Assembly: GCA_025210525.1 (NCBI GenBank)
Contig: JAOARP010000060.1
Coordinates: 57,985-121,984, forward strand
Length of the DNA: 64,000 nucleotides
Source of the DNA: Marinisporobacter sp.
GTDB lineage: Bacteria; Bacillota; Clostridia; Peptostreptococcales; Thermotaleaceae
Direction: 5' to 3'
Below the pieces are notes generated by a model that was not told where the DNA came from, made no database searches, and saw only the letters and a program-made list of their open reading frames with translations. Shown here in pieces: positions 7,585 to 17,068 of this stretch. The position numbers and the translations under genes are program-made. Within the stretch, counting starts at the first letter, position 1, and the number at the start of each line of letters is the position of its first letter.

Positions 7585-9471
7585 ATGAAAAAATTTCTAT
7601 CGATTTTTCTATGTACAACAATGATGTTATTGATGATGGCAAATTTTGTAGCTTTTGCAGGAGAGTTAGAAGAAAAGCCTTATACAGTTTTGGTATATTT
7701 AAATGGATCTGATTTAGAAAGTGAAGGACAAGCAGGAACAAACGATTTAATTGAAATGATGGAGGTTGGTTCTACTGAAAATGTAAATGTAATCGTACAA
7801 ACGGGTGGAACAAAAAATTGGGCAATAAAAGATATCAGCAATGACCAAAATCAAAGATGGCTAGTAAAACAGGGAGAACTTGAACTATTAGAAAATGTAG
7901 GAAATGTTAGTATGGGTCAACCAGAGACCCTTCAAAATTTTATTGAATGGGGAATGATGAATTATCCTGCAGAAAAATATGCCCTTGTTTTTTGGAACCA
8001 TGGTGCAGGTTCTGTAATAGGGTATGGGGTAGATGAATTACATAACTTTGATGGTTTAACTTTAAACGAATTAGATATAGCAATGAAAAATGCTTATGAA
8101 ACTACTAATGAGACAATAGAGGTAATTGGTTTTGATGCTTGCTTAATGGCAGGTTTAGAAGTGGCTGATTTAATGAGACCCTTTGGAAATTATCTTGTAG
8201 CTGCTGAGGAGTTAGAGCCAGGACATGGTTGGAACTATACACCTATATTAAAAGCAATAGACCAAAACCCTCAAATAAACGGGGATGCTTTAGGTAAAGC
8301 AATAGCAGATGGATTTAAAAAACAAGCACAAGAATGGGGAACTGCTGATACGATTACTCTTTCTGTGACAGATTTATCAAAAATAGAAAATGTAGTAGCA
8401 GCTTTAAATCCTTTTGTAACAAAGATAAAAGCAGGAATTCAAGAGCCAGCTAAATTTCCTAGTATTATAAAGGCAAGAGCTAAAGCAGAAGCTTATGGGG
8501 ATGCAGGAGCACATGGTGGAAGTACAGATATGGTGGATTTAGGAGACTTTGCAAAAAAAGTAAGTAGCTATTATCCAACAGAAGCAAACAATTTATTAAA
8601 AGCTATTGATGAAGCTGTAGTATATAACATAGTAAGTCCAGCTAAACCTGATGCAAATGGATTGTCTATTTACTTCCCATCAAAAGATAAAGACAATTTC
8701 AATGAAAAATGGAATATATATAAGGATATGAAATTTTTACAACCTTATAGAAGTGTTGTTGGGGATGTTACTATGAAGTTAGTTGGTCATACACAAGGAG
8801 TAAGCTTTGAAAGTGCTCCACAGCAGGTAAGTGGAGGAGATGCTACTGCTAATGATGATTATATTGAAGTGAAAATAGATCCAAATGAATTAGAAAATAT
8901 AGAGTCTATCTACTGTGTTGTAGGAAAAGTTGTTGATCCAGAGACAGATAGCGTTGTTTACTTTGGATCAGATGCAGCTGTTGAATATGTTGAAGACCAA
9001 GGAGTTGTTCGATACAAGTATCCAGATGGATGGGAAATGCTAGGAGGACAATTTGTTTTCATGGATGTATTAGAAATAGAAGATCAATACGAATTGTACA
9101 CCATTCCAGCAAAATTAAACAAATCAGGAAAAGTAATGGAAGTAGATATGGTTGTTTTATATGATGAAAATCATCCACAGGGGAAAATATTAGGAGCAAG
9201 AAAAGTAGCAAATAAAGAAGCAAAAGCTCCTGATAAAAATTTAATCAAAATAGAAAAAGGTGATAAGATTACACCTATGTACTATTGTGAAAAAGGAGAA
9301 GATAGTGGATATCTAGAGGGAGAAGCATTTGTTGTAGGAGATACACTAAAGATTCAATATGAAGAATTCCCAGCAGGAGAATATGTGTTTGGATTCCAAA
9401 TTGTTGATTATGCACAAAATCAAACAAGTTCTGATTATTTTGTAATTGAATATGGAGAAATTGAAGAATAA
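7585..9471 (+). CDS. secreted clostripain-family cysteine peptidase (C11)
   Basis: 628 residues. The ATG at 7585, behind AAAGGGG, gives a classical signal peptide (KK, hydrophobic core, AFAG cleavage region); the longer in-frame start at 7534 would put a charged extension in front of it. The first half is a peptidase C11 domain: YTVLVYLNGSDLES, the catalytic His in ALVFWNHGAGS and the catalytic Cys in GFDACLMAGLEVA. The second half (from about residue 390) is a beta-rich extension of unknown role. Clostripain-type enzymes cleave after Arg or Lys outside the cell, fitting a peptide-fermenting organism. Specificity of this member is not determined by what can be seen. Confidence 0.9.
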   Translation: MKKFLSIFLCTTMMLLMMANFVAFAGELEEKPYTVLVYLNGSDLESEGQAGTNDLIEMMEVGSTENVNVIVQTGGTKNWAIKDISNDQNQRWLVKQGELELLENVGNVSMGQPETLQNFIEWGMMNYPAEKYALVFWNHGAGSVIGYGVDELHNFDGLTLNELDIAMKNAYETTNETIEVIGFDACLMAGLEVADLMRPFGNYLVAAEELEPGHGWNYTPILKAIDQNPQINGDALGKAIADGFKKQAQEWGTADTITLSVTDLSKIENVVAALNPFVTKIKAGIQEPAKFPSIIKARAKAEAYGDAGAHGGSTDMVDLGDFAKKVSSYYPTEANNLLKAIDEAVVYNIVSPAKPDANGLSIYFPSKDKDNFNEKWNIYKDMKFLQPYRSVVGDVTMKLVGHTQGVSFESAPQQVSGGDATANDDYIEVKIDPNELENIESIYCVVGKVVDPETDSVVYFGSDAAVEYVEDQGVVRYKYPDGWEMLGGQFVFMDVLEIEDQYELYTIPAKLNKSGKVMEVDMVVLYDENHPQGKILGARKVANKEAKAPDKNLIKIEKGDKITPMYYCEKGEDSGYLEGEAFVVGDTLKIQYEEFPAGEYVFGFQIVDYAQNQTSSDYFVIEYGEIEE

Positions 9472-9583
9472 GAAAAATAAATAGATTATAAAATGGATTG
9501 ATCCTTTGTTTTTACAGAAAAATAAGAATAAATCCCCTTTATTTAACAGAGAATAAAGAAGAATATGTTGGGAGGGGAAACTT

Positions 9584-10474
9584 TTGAAAAAGAATATAAT
9601 TAGAGTGTATATTGCTTTAATCATAAGTTTTTTTATAGGAATGATTTTTATAGATACTATTTATGCAGGAACATTATCTTGGGGTTCACGGGGGGAAGAA
9701 ATCAAGATTGTTCAAATAAAACTGAAAAATTGGGGATATTATGATGGTCAAATCGATGGCATTTTTGGAAAAAAAACTTACCAAGCAGTAGTAAGGTTCC
9801 AAAGAAAAAATGGATTAGCTGTAGATGGAAAAGTAGGAGCACAGACAAGGCGGGCTTTAGGAATGCCTCAAAGATTAACTAGTACTAAATATAGTGAAAC
9901 GGTAAAGCTTGCTCAGAAGAAGTTAAAGCAATGGGGATATTATACAGGTTCAGTGGACGGGATTTATGGAGCTTATACATATGATGCGGTAGTCAGATTT
10001 CAAAGAAAGAATGGACTAAGGGCAGATGGGAATATAGGTCCAGCTACAAAAAGAGCATTAGGAATTGGAGAGAATCCTTCTAAAACAGCTTACAGGACTA
10101 CAAGTAGAGGGGTTTCAAGGAATGATGATATTAATCTTTTAGCAATGGCTATACATGGAGAGGCTAGAGGAGAGCCTTATGTAGGACAAGTTGCTGTGGG
10201 AGCAGTTATTTTAAATAGAGTAAAGAACCCTTCTTTTCCTAACTCTATTGCAGGAGTGATCTTTCAACCAGGTGCTTTTACAGCAGTAGATGATGGACAA
10301 ATATATTTGACTCCTAATGAACAGAGCTACAAAGCAGCAAGGGATGTATTAAATGGATGGGATCCAACGGGTGGTGCTATTTATTATTGGAATCCTGCTA
10401 TAGCTACAAGTAAGTGGATATGGACAAGAAAAGTCACATTAAAAATAGGTAAACATTGGTTTGCTCATGAATAA
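9584..10474 (+). CDS. sleB: spore cortex-lytic enzyme SleB
   Basis: 296 residues, starting with TTG at 9584 behind GGGAGGGG. Order: signal peptide, two peptidoglycan-binding (PG_binding_1) repeats (VQIKLKNWGYYDGQIDGIFG and AQKKLKQWGYYTGSVDGIYG), a short linker, and the SleB hydrolase_2 catalytic domain beginning DINLLAMAIHGEARGEP with the catalytic Glu. It degrades the cortex peptidoglycan containing muramic-delta-lactam during germination and is deposited in the forespore compartment. ypeB follows after 15 bp, the classical pairing. Having two binding repeats instead of the usual one is a variation seen in some Clostridia. Confidence 0.95.
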   Translation: MKKNIIRVYIALIISFFIGMIFIDTIYAGTLSWGSRGEEIKIVQIKLKNWGYYDGQIDGIFGKKTYQAVVRFQRKNGLAVDGKVGAQTRRALGMPQRLTSTKYSETVKLAQKKLKQWGYYTGSVDGIYGAYTYDAVVRFQRKNGLRADGNIGPATKRALGIGENPSKTAYRTTSRGVSRNDDINLLAMAIHGEARGEPYVGQVAVGAVILNRVKNPSFPNSIAGVIFQPGAFTAVDDGQIYLTPNEQSYKAARDVLNGWDPTGGAIYYWNPAIATSKWIWTRKVTLKIGKHWFAHE

Positions 10475-10489
10475 GAATGGGGGAGGGCT

Positions 10490-11824
10490 ATGAAAAAAAG
10501 TATCAGTATAGTACTCGGAATATTGCTTATAGGTACAGGAATATGGGGGTATAGCCAGTATGAACAAAATAAATATAAAAATATTATTTTAGAAAATCAG
10601 TTTTATAGAATGTTTTATGATATGGTAGTAGATGTAGAAAATATACAGGTAAATCTTTCAAAAGTGATGGTTACAGGAACACCAAAACAAAATGTGTTAT
10701 TGTTTTCTCGTATCAGTCATCTTTGCTATGATGCTCAGGAAAAATTAAGTCAACTCCCTATTCTTCATAAAAATGTAAGCAAAACAGAAAAATTTTTAAG
10801 TCAAGTAGGAGATCTAAGTGAAGCTTTAGCTAGAAAAAACCTTGAAGGAAAGCCTTTGAATCAAAAAGAAAAAGAAACTTTAGAACAACTTCATAATTGT
10901 TCAAATTATTTGTCTAAAGAATATATTGCATTACAGGAAGATATGGTAAAAAAGGGAATACATATGGGAGAGTTAAGGAAAAAAGCAAATGAAAAATTAA
11001 AAAAGACTAATGAAAACATGTTGAGTACTAGCTTTTTAAATATAGAAGAAAAAATGAAGGAGTATCCAGAACTGATTTATGATGGTCCTTTTTCAGAACA
11101 TGTAAGAAAAAGAAAAGTGAATTTAACAGGAAGAAAAATAGAAAAAAATGAGGTAAAGGAAATAGCAAAAAATTTTTTAGAAGATGATATTGCTTATGAA
11201 GCAAATATTATTAGTGAGACAGATCAAGGAAGTGTTCCAGTATATGTAATTCAATTAAAATCGAAAGAAAAAACGATTACAATGGCAATTACAAAGAAAA
11301 GTGGAGAAGTTTTATGGATGCTTGATCCAAGAAAGATAGAAGAGCATAAATTATCAGAGGAACAAGGAATAACGATTGCTCAGACTTTTTTAGAAAAAAA
11401 AGGCTATGAAAATATGGTTCCTACTTATTCATTAAAGTATGATGGACAAATATTAATCAATTTTGCATACATGGAGAATGATGTTATTGTGTATACAGAT
11501 TTGATTAAGGTAAAGGTTGGACTAGATGAAGGAAAAATTGTAGGTTTTGAAATGGAGGGATATTTATTAAATCATCATGAAAGAAATATTCCTAAACCTA
11601 AAATCAGTATAAAAGAGGCTAGAGAAAAAGTAAGTATTTATGCAGATGTAGCAAAACCAAGGCTTGCTATTATTCCAACAGAAGGTGGAGAAGAAGCTTT
11701 GTGTTATGAATTTAAAGCAAATTATAAAGAAGATACATTTTTGATATATATCCATGCACAAACAGGGGAAGAACAAAAAATACTACAAGTAATTATAAAA
11801 GATGAGGGTGTATTGATGATGTAA
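10490..11824 (+). CDS. ypeB: germination protein YpeB
   Basis: 444 residues. An N-terminal membrane anchor (ISIVLGILLIGTGIWGY) is followed by the YpeB helical region (NQFYRMFYDMVVDVENIQVNLSKVMVT) and PepSY-like repeats in the C-terminal half (from about residue 210). YpeB is required in the spore for stable localisation of SleB, which is encoded immediately upstream, and the two are normally co-transcribed in the forespore. Start ATG with a GGGGGAGG-type SD. Length and order match the family. Confidence 0.93.
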   Translation: MKKSISIVLGILLIGTGIWGYSQYEQNKYKNIILENQFYRMFYDMVVDVENIQVNLSKVMVTGTPKQNVLLFSRISHLCYDAQEKLSQLPILHKNVSKTEKFLSQVGDLSEALARKNLEGKPLNQKEKETLEQLHNCSNYLSKEYIALQEDMVKKGIHMGELRKKANEKLKKTNENMLSTSFLNIEEKMKEYPELIYDGPFSEHVRKRKVNLTGRKIEKNEVKEIAKNFLEDDIAYEANIISETDQGSVPVYVIQLKSKEKTITMAITKKSGEVLWMLDPRKIEEHKLSEEQGITIAQTFLEKKGYENMVPTYSLKYDGQILINFAYMENDVIVYTDLIKVKVGLDEGKIVGFEMEGYLLNHHERNIPKPKISIKEAREKVSIYADVAKPRLAIIPTEGGEEALCYEFKANYKEDTFLIYIHAQTGEEQKILQVIIKDEGVLMM

Positions 11825-11838
11825 AAAACATTTATAAG

Positions 11839-11877
11839 AAAGAACGATGAATGATGGAGATGCATCGTTCTTTTTAC
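11839..11877 (+). terminator. terminator of the sleB-ypeB operon
   Basis: An 11 bp stem (AAAGAACGATG with CATCGTTCTTT) runs into a T-run. Confidence 0.85.
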
Positions 11878-11969
11878 ATGAAGATGAAATGTTTAAATTT
11901 TTTATGAAGGATATTTTGTGAAAAAAGAGAAGTATATAAGCTAAATAGTATTTATTTGGGGGGATATGC

Positions 11970-12788
11970 ATGAATGATTTGTTAAAAAGATATGTAAATA
12001 TGGCAGAATTCGTAAATGACTTTACGGAAGACGATTTGGCAGTAGCAATAAGTGATAAAGAGAAAGTATTAAGATGTGTTCCAGGAAAAAATATACAACT
12101 GCGAGTAAAAGAAGGAGATATACTACATGATGAGTTGGCTTTATTTCAAGCTATAAAGAAAAATAAAAAGATTACGATGATGATTCCAAAAGAGATTCAT
12201 GGTATGCTTATGTCTGCTACGGCAACACCTATTAAAGATGAAATGGGTCAAATCATAGGAGGAATTACAACTGTAAAGAGTATTAGTGGCCGAGAGGAAC
12301 TTTTAGAGATTATTAATATATTAGCAAATTCTTTAAATCAAATGATAAAAACAACTACTCAAATTTCTTCTAGTGCAGAAGAAATTGCTTCATCAGGAGA
12401 AGGTATGATTAGTTTTGCTAATAATGCATTGACACAAGCAAAAGAAACAGACCAAGTTATTGGGTTTGTACAGCAAGTAGCTAAGCAGACAAATTTATTA
12501 GGCTTAAATGCAGCTATTGAAGCTGCTAGAGCAGGAGAAGCTGGTAGAGGATTTCAGGTTGTGGCTGAGGAAATACGAAAGCTGGCTATATCTAGTAATG
12601 AGGCGGTAGATAAAATTGCTTCTGTATTAAAAGAAATTCAAGGAAGTGTTATGGGAATACAAAAAATGGTAGAAAAAAATGGAACGATTACACAAGAACA
12701 AGCTGCAGGAACAGAAGAAATTACAGCAGAGATTAATGAATTGTCAAAACTTGCAGATAAATTAAATGCGTTTGCTCATAAATTATAG
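11970..12788 (+). CDS. soluble methyl-accepting chemotaxis-type receptor (YfmS-like)
   Basis: 272 residues and no membrane segment. Residues 1 to about 115 form a small sensor domain resembling those of short cytosolic receptors. The remainder is an MCP signalling hairpin with the conserved tip at about 170-205 ([34 protein letters not shown]), which contacts CheA and CheW. ATG start behind GGGGGG. It is monocistronic between two terminators. The signal it detects is unknown; a redox or metabolite ligand is plausible for this architecture, but nothing in the sequence proves it. Confidence 0.88.
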   Translation: MNDLLKRYVNMAEFVNDFTEDDLAVAISDKEKVLRCVPGKNIQLRVKEGDILHDELALFQAIKKNKKITMMIPKEIHGMLMSATATPIKDEMGQIIGGITTVKSISGREELLEIINILANSLNQMIKTTTQISSSAEEIASSGEGMISFANNALTQAKETDQVIGFVQQVAKQTNLLGLNAAIEAARAGEAGRGFQVVAEEIRKLAISSNEAVDKIASVLKEIQGSVMGIQKMVEKNGTITQEQAAGTEEITAEINELSKLADKLNAFAHKL

Positions 12789-12867
12789 TATGAACATGAA
12801 AGATCGGTATTAACTTAAGTTATGTTTTTTCAAGATAAAAATTGTAATTGCCGAAAGATATAAGAAT

Positions 12868-12916
12868 ATGGGAATTTCTCAGTGATGACGAAATCACAAA
12901 AATGAGAGATTCCCAT
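12868..12916. terminator. bidirectional terminator between chemoreceptor and MerR genes
   Basis: A 14 bp outer stem (ATGGGAATTTCTCA with TGAGAGATTCCCAT) and a nested GTGAT/ATCAC stem lie between convergent genes. Confidence 0.75.
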
Positions 12917-12925
12917 GAATTTTAT

Positions 12926-13744
12926 TTAATAAGATTGTTTTATAGGTATTTGTAGTTCTCCATTTGCCATACAGGCATCATCATAATATAGAGAACTAAA
13001 TGACTCTGAAAATATAATATCTCCCTCTATTGTATAGTTTTTTTTATCAATCCAATCTAATACTTTTATGATTTCTTTATCTAATTCGTTTAAATCCCCT
13101 TCAAACCATGAGCAAGCATAAAATATATTTGTTAAGGTTGTAGTATGATTGTGTTTATAATTTTTGGGAATTGTATAAAAATAGTTTGCGTATTTAGTAT
13201 AATTATTGCTTATCTTATTGTCTTTGTGAAAAATGAAACCAAATTCAATAAAAGGTATCTGATTTTCAATTGTTTCAGTTAAAATTTGAGTGCCTAAAGC
13301 CATCATTTCTATTATATTGTTTATATCTTCTCCGCTATTTTTTATTTTCACGATTTTTCTTTCTTCAAATGTTTTTATTTTTATATCATCATAAGATGAA
13401 TTTTCATAGTTAAGGCTTTTTTTTACATGTTTTATATTCTCTTTTAAAAACATTATTTTTCTTAGTTCGTCATCAAGTCTTTTATCCACTCCATTTAAAA
13501 CATTTTCAATATTTTTAGGCGTTTTTTCTTCAAAAACGCTTTTTATATCACGACTATTTAATCCTATGTTTTTCAAAATCAATATTTCAATGAGCTGGGT
13601 TAACTCATCCTCTCCATATACCCGATAGCCATTTTCTTTAATAAGAGCTGGCTTTAGTAAATCGATTTTATCGTAGTATTGAAGTGTTCTTTTAGTTATA
13701 TTAAACAGTTTTGCAATTTCATTAATCAGATACTCTCTTTTCAT
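12926..13744 (-). CDS. MerR-family regulator with GyrI-like ligand-binding domain
   Basis: 272 residues. The N-terminal winged helix (LINEIAKLFNITKRTLQYYDKIDLLKP) and dimerisation coiled coil are typical MerR. The C-terminal 150 residues look like an SRPBCC/GyrI-type effector-binding fold, as in multidrug-responsive regulators such as BmrR, rather than a metal-binding Cys loop. SD AGGAGG precedes the ATG. The gene is divergent from the Ldh_2 dehydrogenase and CDF genes, and a near-perfect 18 bp palindrome lies in the shared promoter region, so it probably controls that pair and itself. The inducer is unknown. Confidence 0.85.
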   Translation of the reverse strand: MKREYLINEIAKLFNITKRTLQYYDKIDLLKPALIKENGYRVYGEDELTQLIEILILKNIGLNSRDIKSVFEEKTPKNIENVLNGVDKRLDDELRKIMFLKENIKHVKKSLNYENSSYDDIKIKTFEERKIVKIKNSGEDINNIIEMMALGTQILTETIENQIPFIEFGFIFHKDNKISNNYTKYANYFYTIPKNYKHNHTTTLTNIFYACSWFEGDLNELDKEIIKVLDWIDKKNYTIEGDIIFSESFSSLYYDDACMANGELQIPIKQSY

Positions 13745-13778
13745 TTTTTACCTCCTTTAATTTAAGATAAAAAACTAT

Positions 13779-13809
13779 TTGACAATTACGTACGTCATTG
13801 TTTTAAGCT
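13779..13809 (+). promoter_or_regulatory. MerR-type promoter and operator of the dehydrogenase-CDF unit
   Basis: TTGACA at 13779-13784 is followed by an over-long spacer to TAAGCT (13804-13809, 19 bp). The spacer contains an 18 bp palindrome, CAATTACGT/ACGTCATTG (13783-13800), with one mismatched pair. A dyad inside a 19 bp spacer is the hallmark of MerR-activated promoters. Confidence 0.65.
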
Positions 13810-13880
13810 ATTGTTAGTGATAATTTACCACAAAATGAATGAGCAATCAATTGTTAAAATATAAACGAGGAGGCAAAAAA

Positions 13881-15017
13881 ATGAGAGAATCAAAATTGAT
13901 AAAAATGAATGCAGATCTTCTTGAGTTTCTGTACAAGAAATTTTGGATGAAGCTAGGGGCTTCAGAAGAGCATGCAAAAGCATTTGCAAGAGGTATTTCA
14001 ATGGGGGATAGACAAGGAAAGCTTTACCAAGGCATGGGGGTAATGGAAGCTGCATTAATCCCTGTTGAAGGTGGAATTGGTGATTTAGAGGCTGAGCCTG
14101 AATTAGTATCTGAAGGACCTACATTTGCAGTTTACAATGGACACAGATCTACTGGATATTATACAATCACTAAAATGACTGAAAAAGCAATAGAAAAAGC
14201 AAAAGAATATGGTATAGCGATTTCATTTGGATATAACCACATTGATGCGGGATCATTCTTTAGTTATACATCACTTGCTCTTGAACATGATATGGTTGCA
14301 ATGGCTTCAAATAACTCAGTTCCTCTTAGTGCACCATTTGGAGGAATGGATTTTGTTATGTCAGTTCCACCATTTGATGCAGCTTGTCCTGCTGGAGAAC
14401 AATTACCACTTGTAGTTAGTACAAAGCTTTGTGAAGGATATGATGCAGATATTACAGAAGCTTTATTGAAGGATGGAAAGCTTAAATCTAAACTTTTAGT
14501 AGACCCTGAAACTGGAGAGTTTACAGATGATGTAAGACCTTATTCTAAACTAATTGAAGGATATGGAAGAGTTAGTGATTGTAATGCACCCTGGATATTC
14601 TCAAATCCTAGACTTTATTCATTAAATATATGGAATGAATTTATGACCTCAATAATAAATCCATATGGAGTTCCATCATCAGAACTTCCAGCACAACCTT
14701 CTGATTACTTTAAACCTGATGCACCTACACCTGTGGGTGGTTCATATATTATCGTAATTGATCCTAGCAAATTTGGTCCGATTGCAAACGTAAAAGAAAA
14801 AGCAGACAAATATATAAGTTCTATAAAAGAATGTAAGAAAAGACCAGGCGTAAAAGAAATATACATTCCAGATGAATGGGGATTAGAGAAAGTATATAGA
14901 CAAGAGAGTCCAATGGTTGATGTAATGGAAGATCACTTAAATGCATTCAAAGGTTTCCTTAATAAATATGAAATTAGTTATGATGCATTAGTAGAAGAAT
15001 GGGAAAAAGAAAATTAA
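13881..15017 (+). CDS. Ldh_2-family malate/L-lactate-type dehydrogenase
   Basis: 378 residues from the ATG at 13881, which has GAGGAGG 7 nt upstream; an earlier ATG (13839) lacks an SD. The family (COG2055: NAD(P)-dependent 2-oxoacid and 2-hydroxyacid reductases such as ureidoglycolate and sulfolactate dehydrogenases) is recognised by the RSTGYYTITKMTEKAIEKAK region, GYNHIDAGSFFSY holding the catalytic His, and the ASNNSVPLSAPFGG cofactor loop. The substrate is not deducible. The gene appears to be activated by the divergent MerR regulator, which is unusual for a central-metabolic dehydrogenase. Confidence 0.85.
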   Translation: MRESKLIKMNADLLEFLYKKFWMKLGASEEHAKAFARGISMGDRQGKLYQGMGVMEAALIPVEGGIGDLEAEPELVSEGPTFAVYNGHRSTGYYTITKMTEKAIEKAKEYGIAISFGYNHIDAGSFFSYTSLALEHDMVAMASNNSVPLSAPFGGMDFVMSVPPFDAACPAGEQLPLVVSTKLCEGYDADITEALLKDGKLKSKLLVDPETGEFTDDVRPYSKLIEGYGRVSDCNAPWIFSNPRLYSLNIWNEFMTSIINPYGVPSSELPAQPSDYFKPDAPTPVGGSYIIVIDPSKFGPIANVKEKADKYISSIKECKKRPGVKEIYIPDEWGLEKVYRQESPMVDVMEDHLNAFKGFLNKYEISYDALVEEWEKEN

Positions 15018-15024
15018 TTTAAAT

Positions 15025-15053
15025 ATAAGACCTGTCAAGTTGACAGGTCTTAT
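15025..15053 (+). terminator. hairpin between dehydrogenase and CDF genes
   Basis: A perfect 13 bp stem with a 3 nt loop but no T-run afterwards. It is more likely an mRNA-stability or partial-termination element than a full terminator. Confidence 0.55.
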
Positions 15054-15080
15054 AAAAAATACAAATTTGAAGGAGGCACT

Positions 15081-15983
15081 ATGAAGGATATACAAAGAGT
15101 AGAAGCGAAAGGGTTGAAAATAGCAGTAATTATATTAACATTTATGGGGCTTTTAGGACTTGTAGTTTCTCAAATTGCAAATTCTGCTGCAATATTAATT
15201 GATGGTGTATTCAGCATTATATCTGCAGCTACTACACTAATAGCAATTAAAGTATCATCACTTTTAACAAAAGAAAATGAAAAATATCCTTTTGGATATG
15301 CAGGGTACGAACCCCTTTATGTATTACTTAGATCTTTCCTTCTTATTATTACAGTATTATTGGCGTTATTAGATAGTATATCAAAGATTATAACATACTT
15401 TACAACGGGAAATATTCCACAAGTTAATGCAAAAATATTTATGATATATGTTGTTTTTATAGCACTTATGTATGTTGTTTTGAATATGCATTATGGTAAG
15501 TATTGTAAATTAACTCATGGTAAATCTGAACTTTTGTTAGCGGAGAAATTTAATGCTAAGGCAAACTCAATGCTTATGTTAGGCGTAGGAGGATCATTTT
15601 TAATTATCGGACTTTTAAAATATACTCCATTAAAGTTTTTAGTACCAATAAGTGATTCTATAATAGTATTTTTTATAGCAGTAATGGTTATTATTGATAC
15701 ATCTAAGTTATTCATAAAAACTATTTCAATATTAGGCGGGAAAGGCATTGAAGTAGAAGAAAAGAAGGAACTTTTAAATAATATAAAAGGAAAGGTTTCA
15801 AATGAAATAGATATCATAAACCTTAGAGTACAAAAAAAGGCAAAAACTGCATATGTAGTTGTAGATGTAGATCTTAAAGATCCAAATGTTGAAAGAACTA
15901 AAATAAAAAATGCATGTAAAACAATAAAAGATATTATAAAAGATAAATATGAAATTAATCATACATTTATTAGCTTTATATAG
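15081..15983 (+). CDS. cation diffusion facilitator (CDF) family efflux transporter
   Basis: 300 residues with about six membrane helices followed by a cytosolic C-terminal domain (from about residue 210). The Asp-containing helix ILIDGVFSIISAATT and the loop FGYAGYEPLYV resemble the CDF pattern, but the second metal site is not a canonical HxxxD, so metal specificity (Zn, Mn, Fe or Co) is uncertain. SD AAGGAGG precedes the ATG. It lies 60 bp behind the dehydrogenase gene, probably in the same MerR-controlled unit. Confidence 0.85.
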   Translation: MKDIQRVEAKGLKIAVIILTFMGLLGLVVSQIANSAAILIDGVFSIISAATTLIAIKVSSLLTKENEKYPFGYAGYEPLYVLLRSFLLIITVLLALLDSISKIITYFTTGNIPQVNAKIFMIYVVFIALMYVVLNMHYGKYCKLTHGKSELLLAEKFNAKANSMLMLGVGGSFLIIGLLKYTPLKFLVPISDSIIVFFIAVMVIIDTSKLFIKTISILGGKGIEVEEKKELLNNIKGKVSNEIDIINLRVQKKAKTAYVVVDVDLKDPNVERTKIKNACKTIKDIIKDKYEINHTFISFI

Positions 15984-16014
15984 TAGAAATAGATGTTAAT
16001 ATTCATGAATATGA

Positions 16015-16046
16015 AAAAAGATTTTGCAATATGCAAGATCTTTTTG
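16015..16046 (+). terminator. terminator after the CDF gene
   Basis: A 14 bp stem with one G-U pair (AAAAAGATTTTGCA with TGCAAGATCTTTTT) ending in T5. Confidence 0.8.
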
Positions 16047-16171
16047 TGTTTGTAAGGCATATTGTTACGCCAATGTTTTCTAATGAAAAGACAACCTGTA
16101 ACAGATAAAGAGTAAATACATAATATGGTAGTGTAGAGAGGAAATAAAATAATTTGTGAAGGAGGATTATC

Positions 16172-16453
16172 ATGAGAAGACCAAATAATATGAATAAAAA
16201 ATTAAAGAAAGTTGCTAAGAGTATAAATGCATCAGATGGGCAATTAGAACAACTTTCAAATTTAGCTGATCAATATAAGAATAAATCACAACAGGATATA
16301 GAAAATGAAATGATTCGTATGATTAATGGGTTTTCAAAAAAAGAGAAAAGTGCTTTAATAAAAAGGTTACAGATGCTTAAACAAATGACAGATTTAGTAG
16401 ATACAGGACAAACCAAAAAGATAGATATGTTTATTAGATTGTTATCAAGATAA
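16172..16453 (+). CDS. hypothetical small helical protein
   Basis: 93 residues, basic and probably all-helical, with no signal peptide or Cys. SD AAGGAGG is followed by ATG. The C-terminal half is rich in Lys and Met (FSKKEKSALIKRLQMLKQM). It resembles no family I can name. Its gene stands alone between a terminator and the convergent XRE regulator. Confidence 0.7.
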   Translation: MRRPNNMNKKLKKVAKSINASDGQLEQLSNLADQYKNKSQQDIENEMIRMINGFSKKEKSALIKRLQMLKQMTDLVDTGQTKKIDMFIRLLSR

Positions 16454-16459
16454 AATTTT

Positions 16460-16490
16460 AAGGAGTAAGTATGAAAAATACTTACTCCTT
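16460..16490. terminator. shared hairpin between convergent genes
   Basis: A perfect 13 bp stem AAGGAGTAAGTAT with a 5 nt loop. It overlaps the stop codon of the minus-strand XRE gene. T-tails are poor on both sides. Confidence 0.6.
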
Positions 16491-16955
16491 GTTATAGAAT
16501 TTGTCTAATTCAACTAGCTTTCTTTTCACTTCTAGTTCATCAAAGGAGCTAATCCATCGTTTGTTTTCATGATCTAGAATCCTAAAATGGCTGCTCACAA
16601 TATTTTGTTGAAGCTTAAAATTACCAAGCTGTTCTATTTCTTTCCACCATATTTTTCCTCCTAGTGTTTTTCCCTTTGGTGTTTCATAATGTTGGTGAGC
16701 AACTACTTGAAGAAGATCTATAGGATCTTCTCCTAATGTTGATTGTATAATTTCACTTTCGGCAAAAAGAGCGCAAAGAGTTACGATGACGGACCAACTA
16801 GCAAGAATACGACTCTTTTCTATTTGTACTAACGTTTTTTTAGAAATGCCCAATATTTCAGACATCAAATCTTGAGAATAACCAGATTCTGTTCTAATGA
16901 GCTTTATTTTTTTTGATAAAACAGCAATGATATCTTCTTTTTTCAATATATTCAC
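16482..16955 (-). CDS. XRE-family DNA-binding protein
   Basis: 157 residues. Residues 10-65 are a helix-turn-helix of the Cro/CI type (IRTESGYSQDLMSEILGISKKTLVQIEKSR). The C-terminal 90 residues contain a distinctive segment (HYETPKGKTLGGKIWWKE) that I do not recognise as a named domain. SD GAGGTG precedes the start. It is monocistronic and could be a stand-alone regulator; targets are unknown. Confidence 0.85.
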   Translation of the reverse strand: MNILKKEDIIAVLSKKIKLIRTESGYSQDLMSEILGISKKTLVQIEKSRILASWSVIVTLCALFAESEIIQSTLGEDPIDLLQVVAHQHYETPKGKTLGGKIWWKEIEQLGNFKLQQNIVSSHFRILDHENKRWISSFDELEVKRKLVELDKFYNKE

Positions 16956-17029
16956 CTCTTAAGAAATTATCTATAGGGAAATATTACACTTAAGTAGAAT
17001 TTGTTGTCAACTCTTTATAAGTAAATTTA

Positions 17030-17068
17030 ATAAAAAAAATAGAGAGTAATAAAATACTCTCTACTTTT
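17030..17068. terminator. terminator between the XRE and DUF378 genes
   Basis: A 9 bp stem TAGAGAGTA/TACTCTCTA is followed on the minus strand by a run of T, terminating the DUF378 gene; T6 is also present on the plus strand. Confidence 0.75.
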
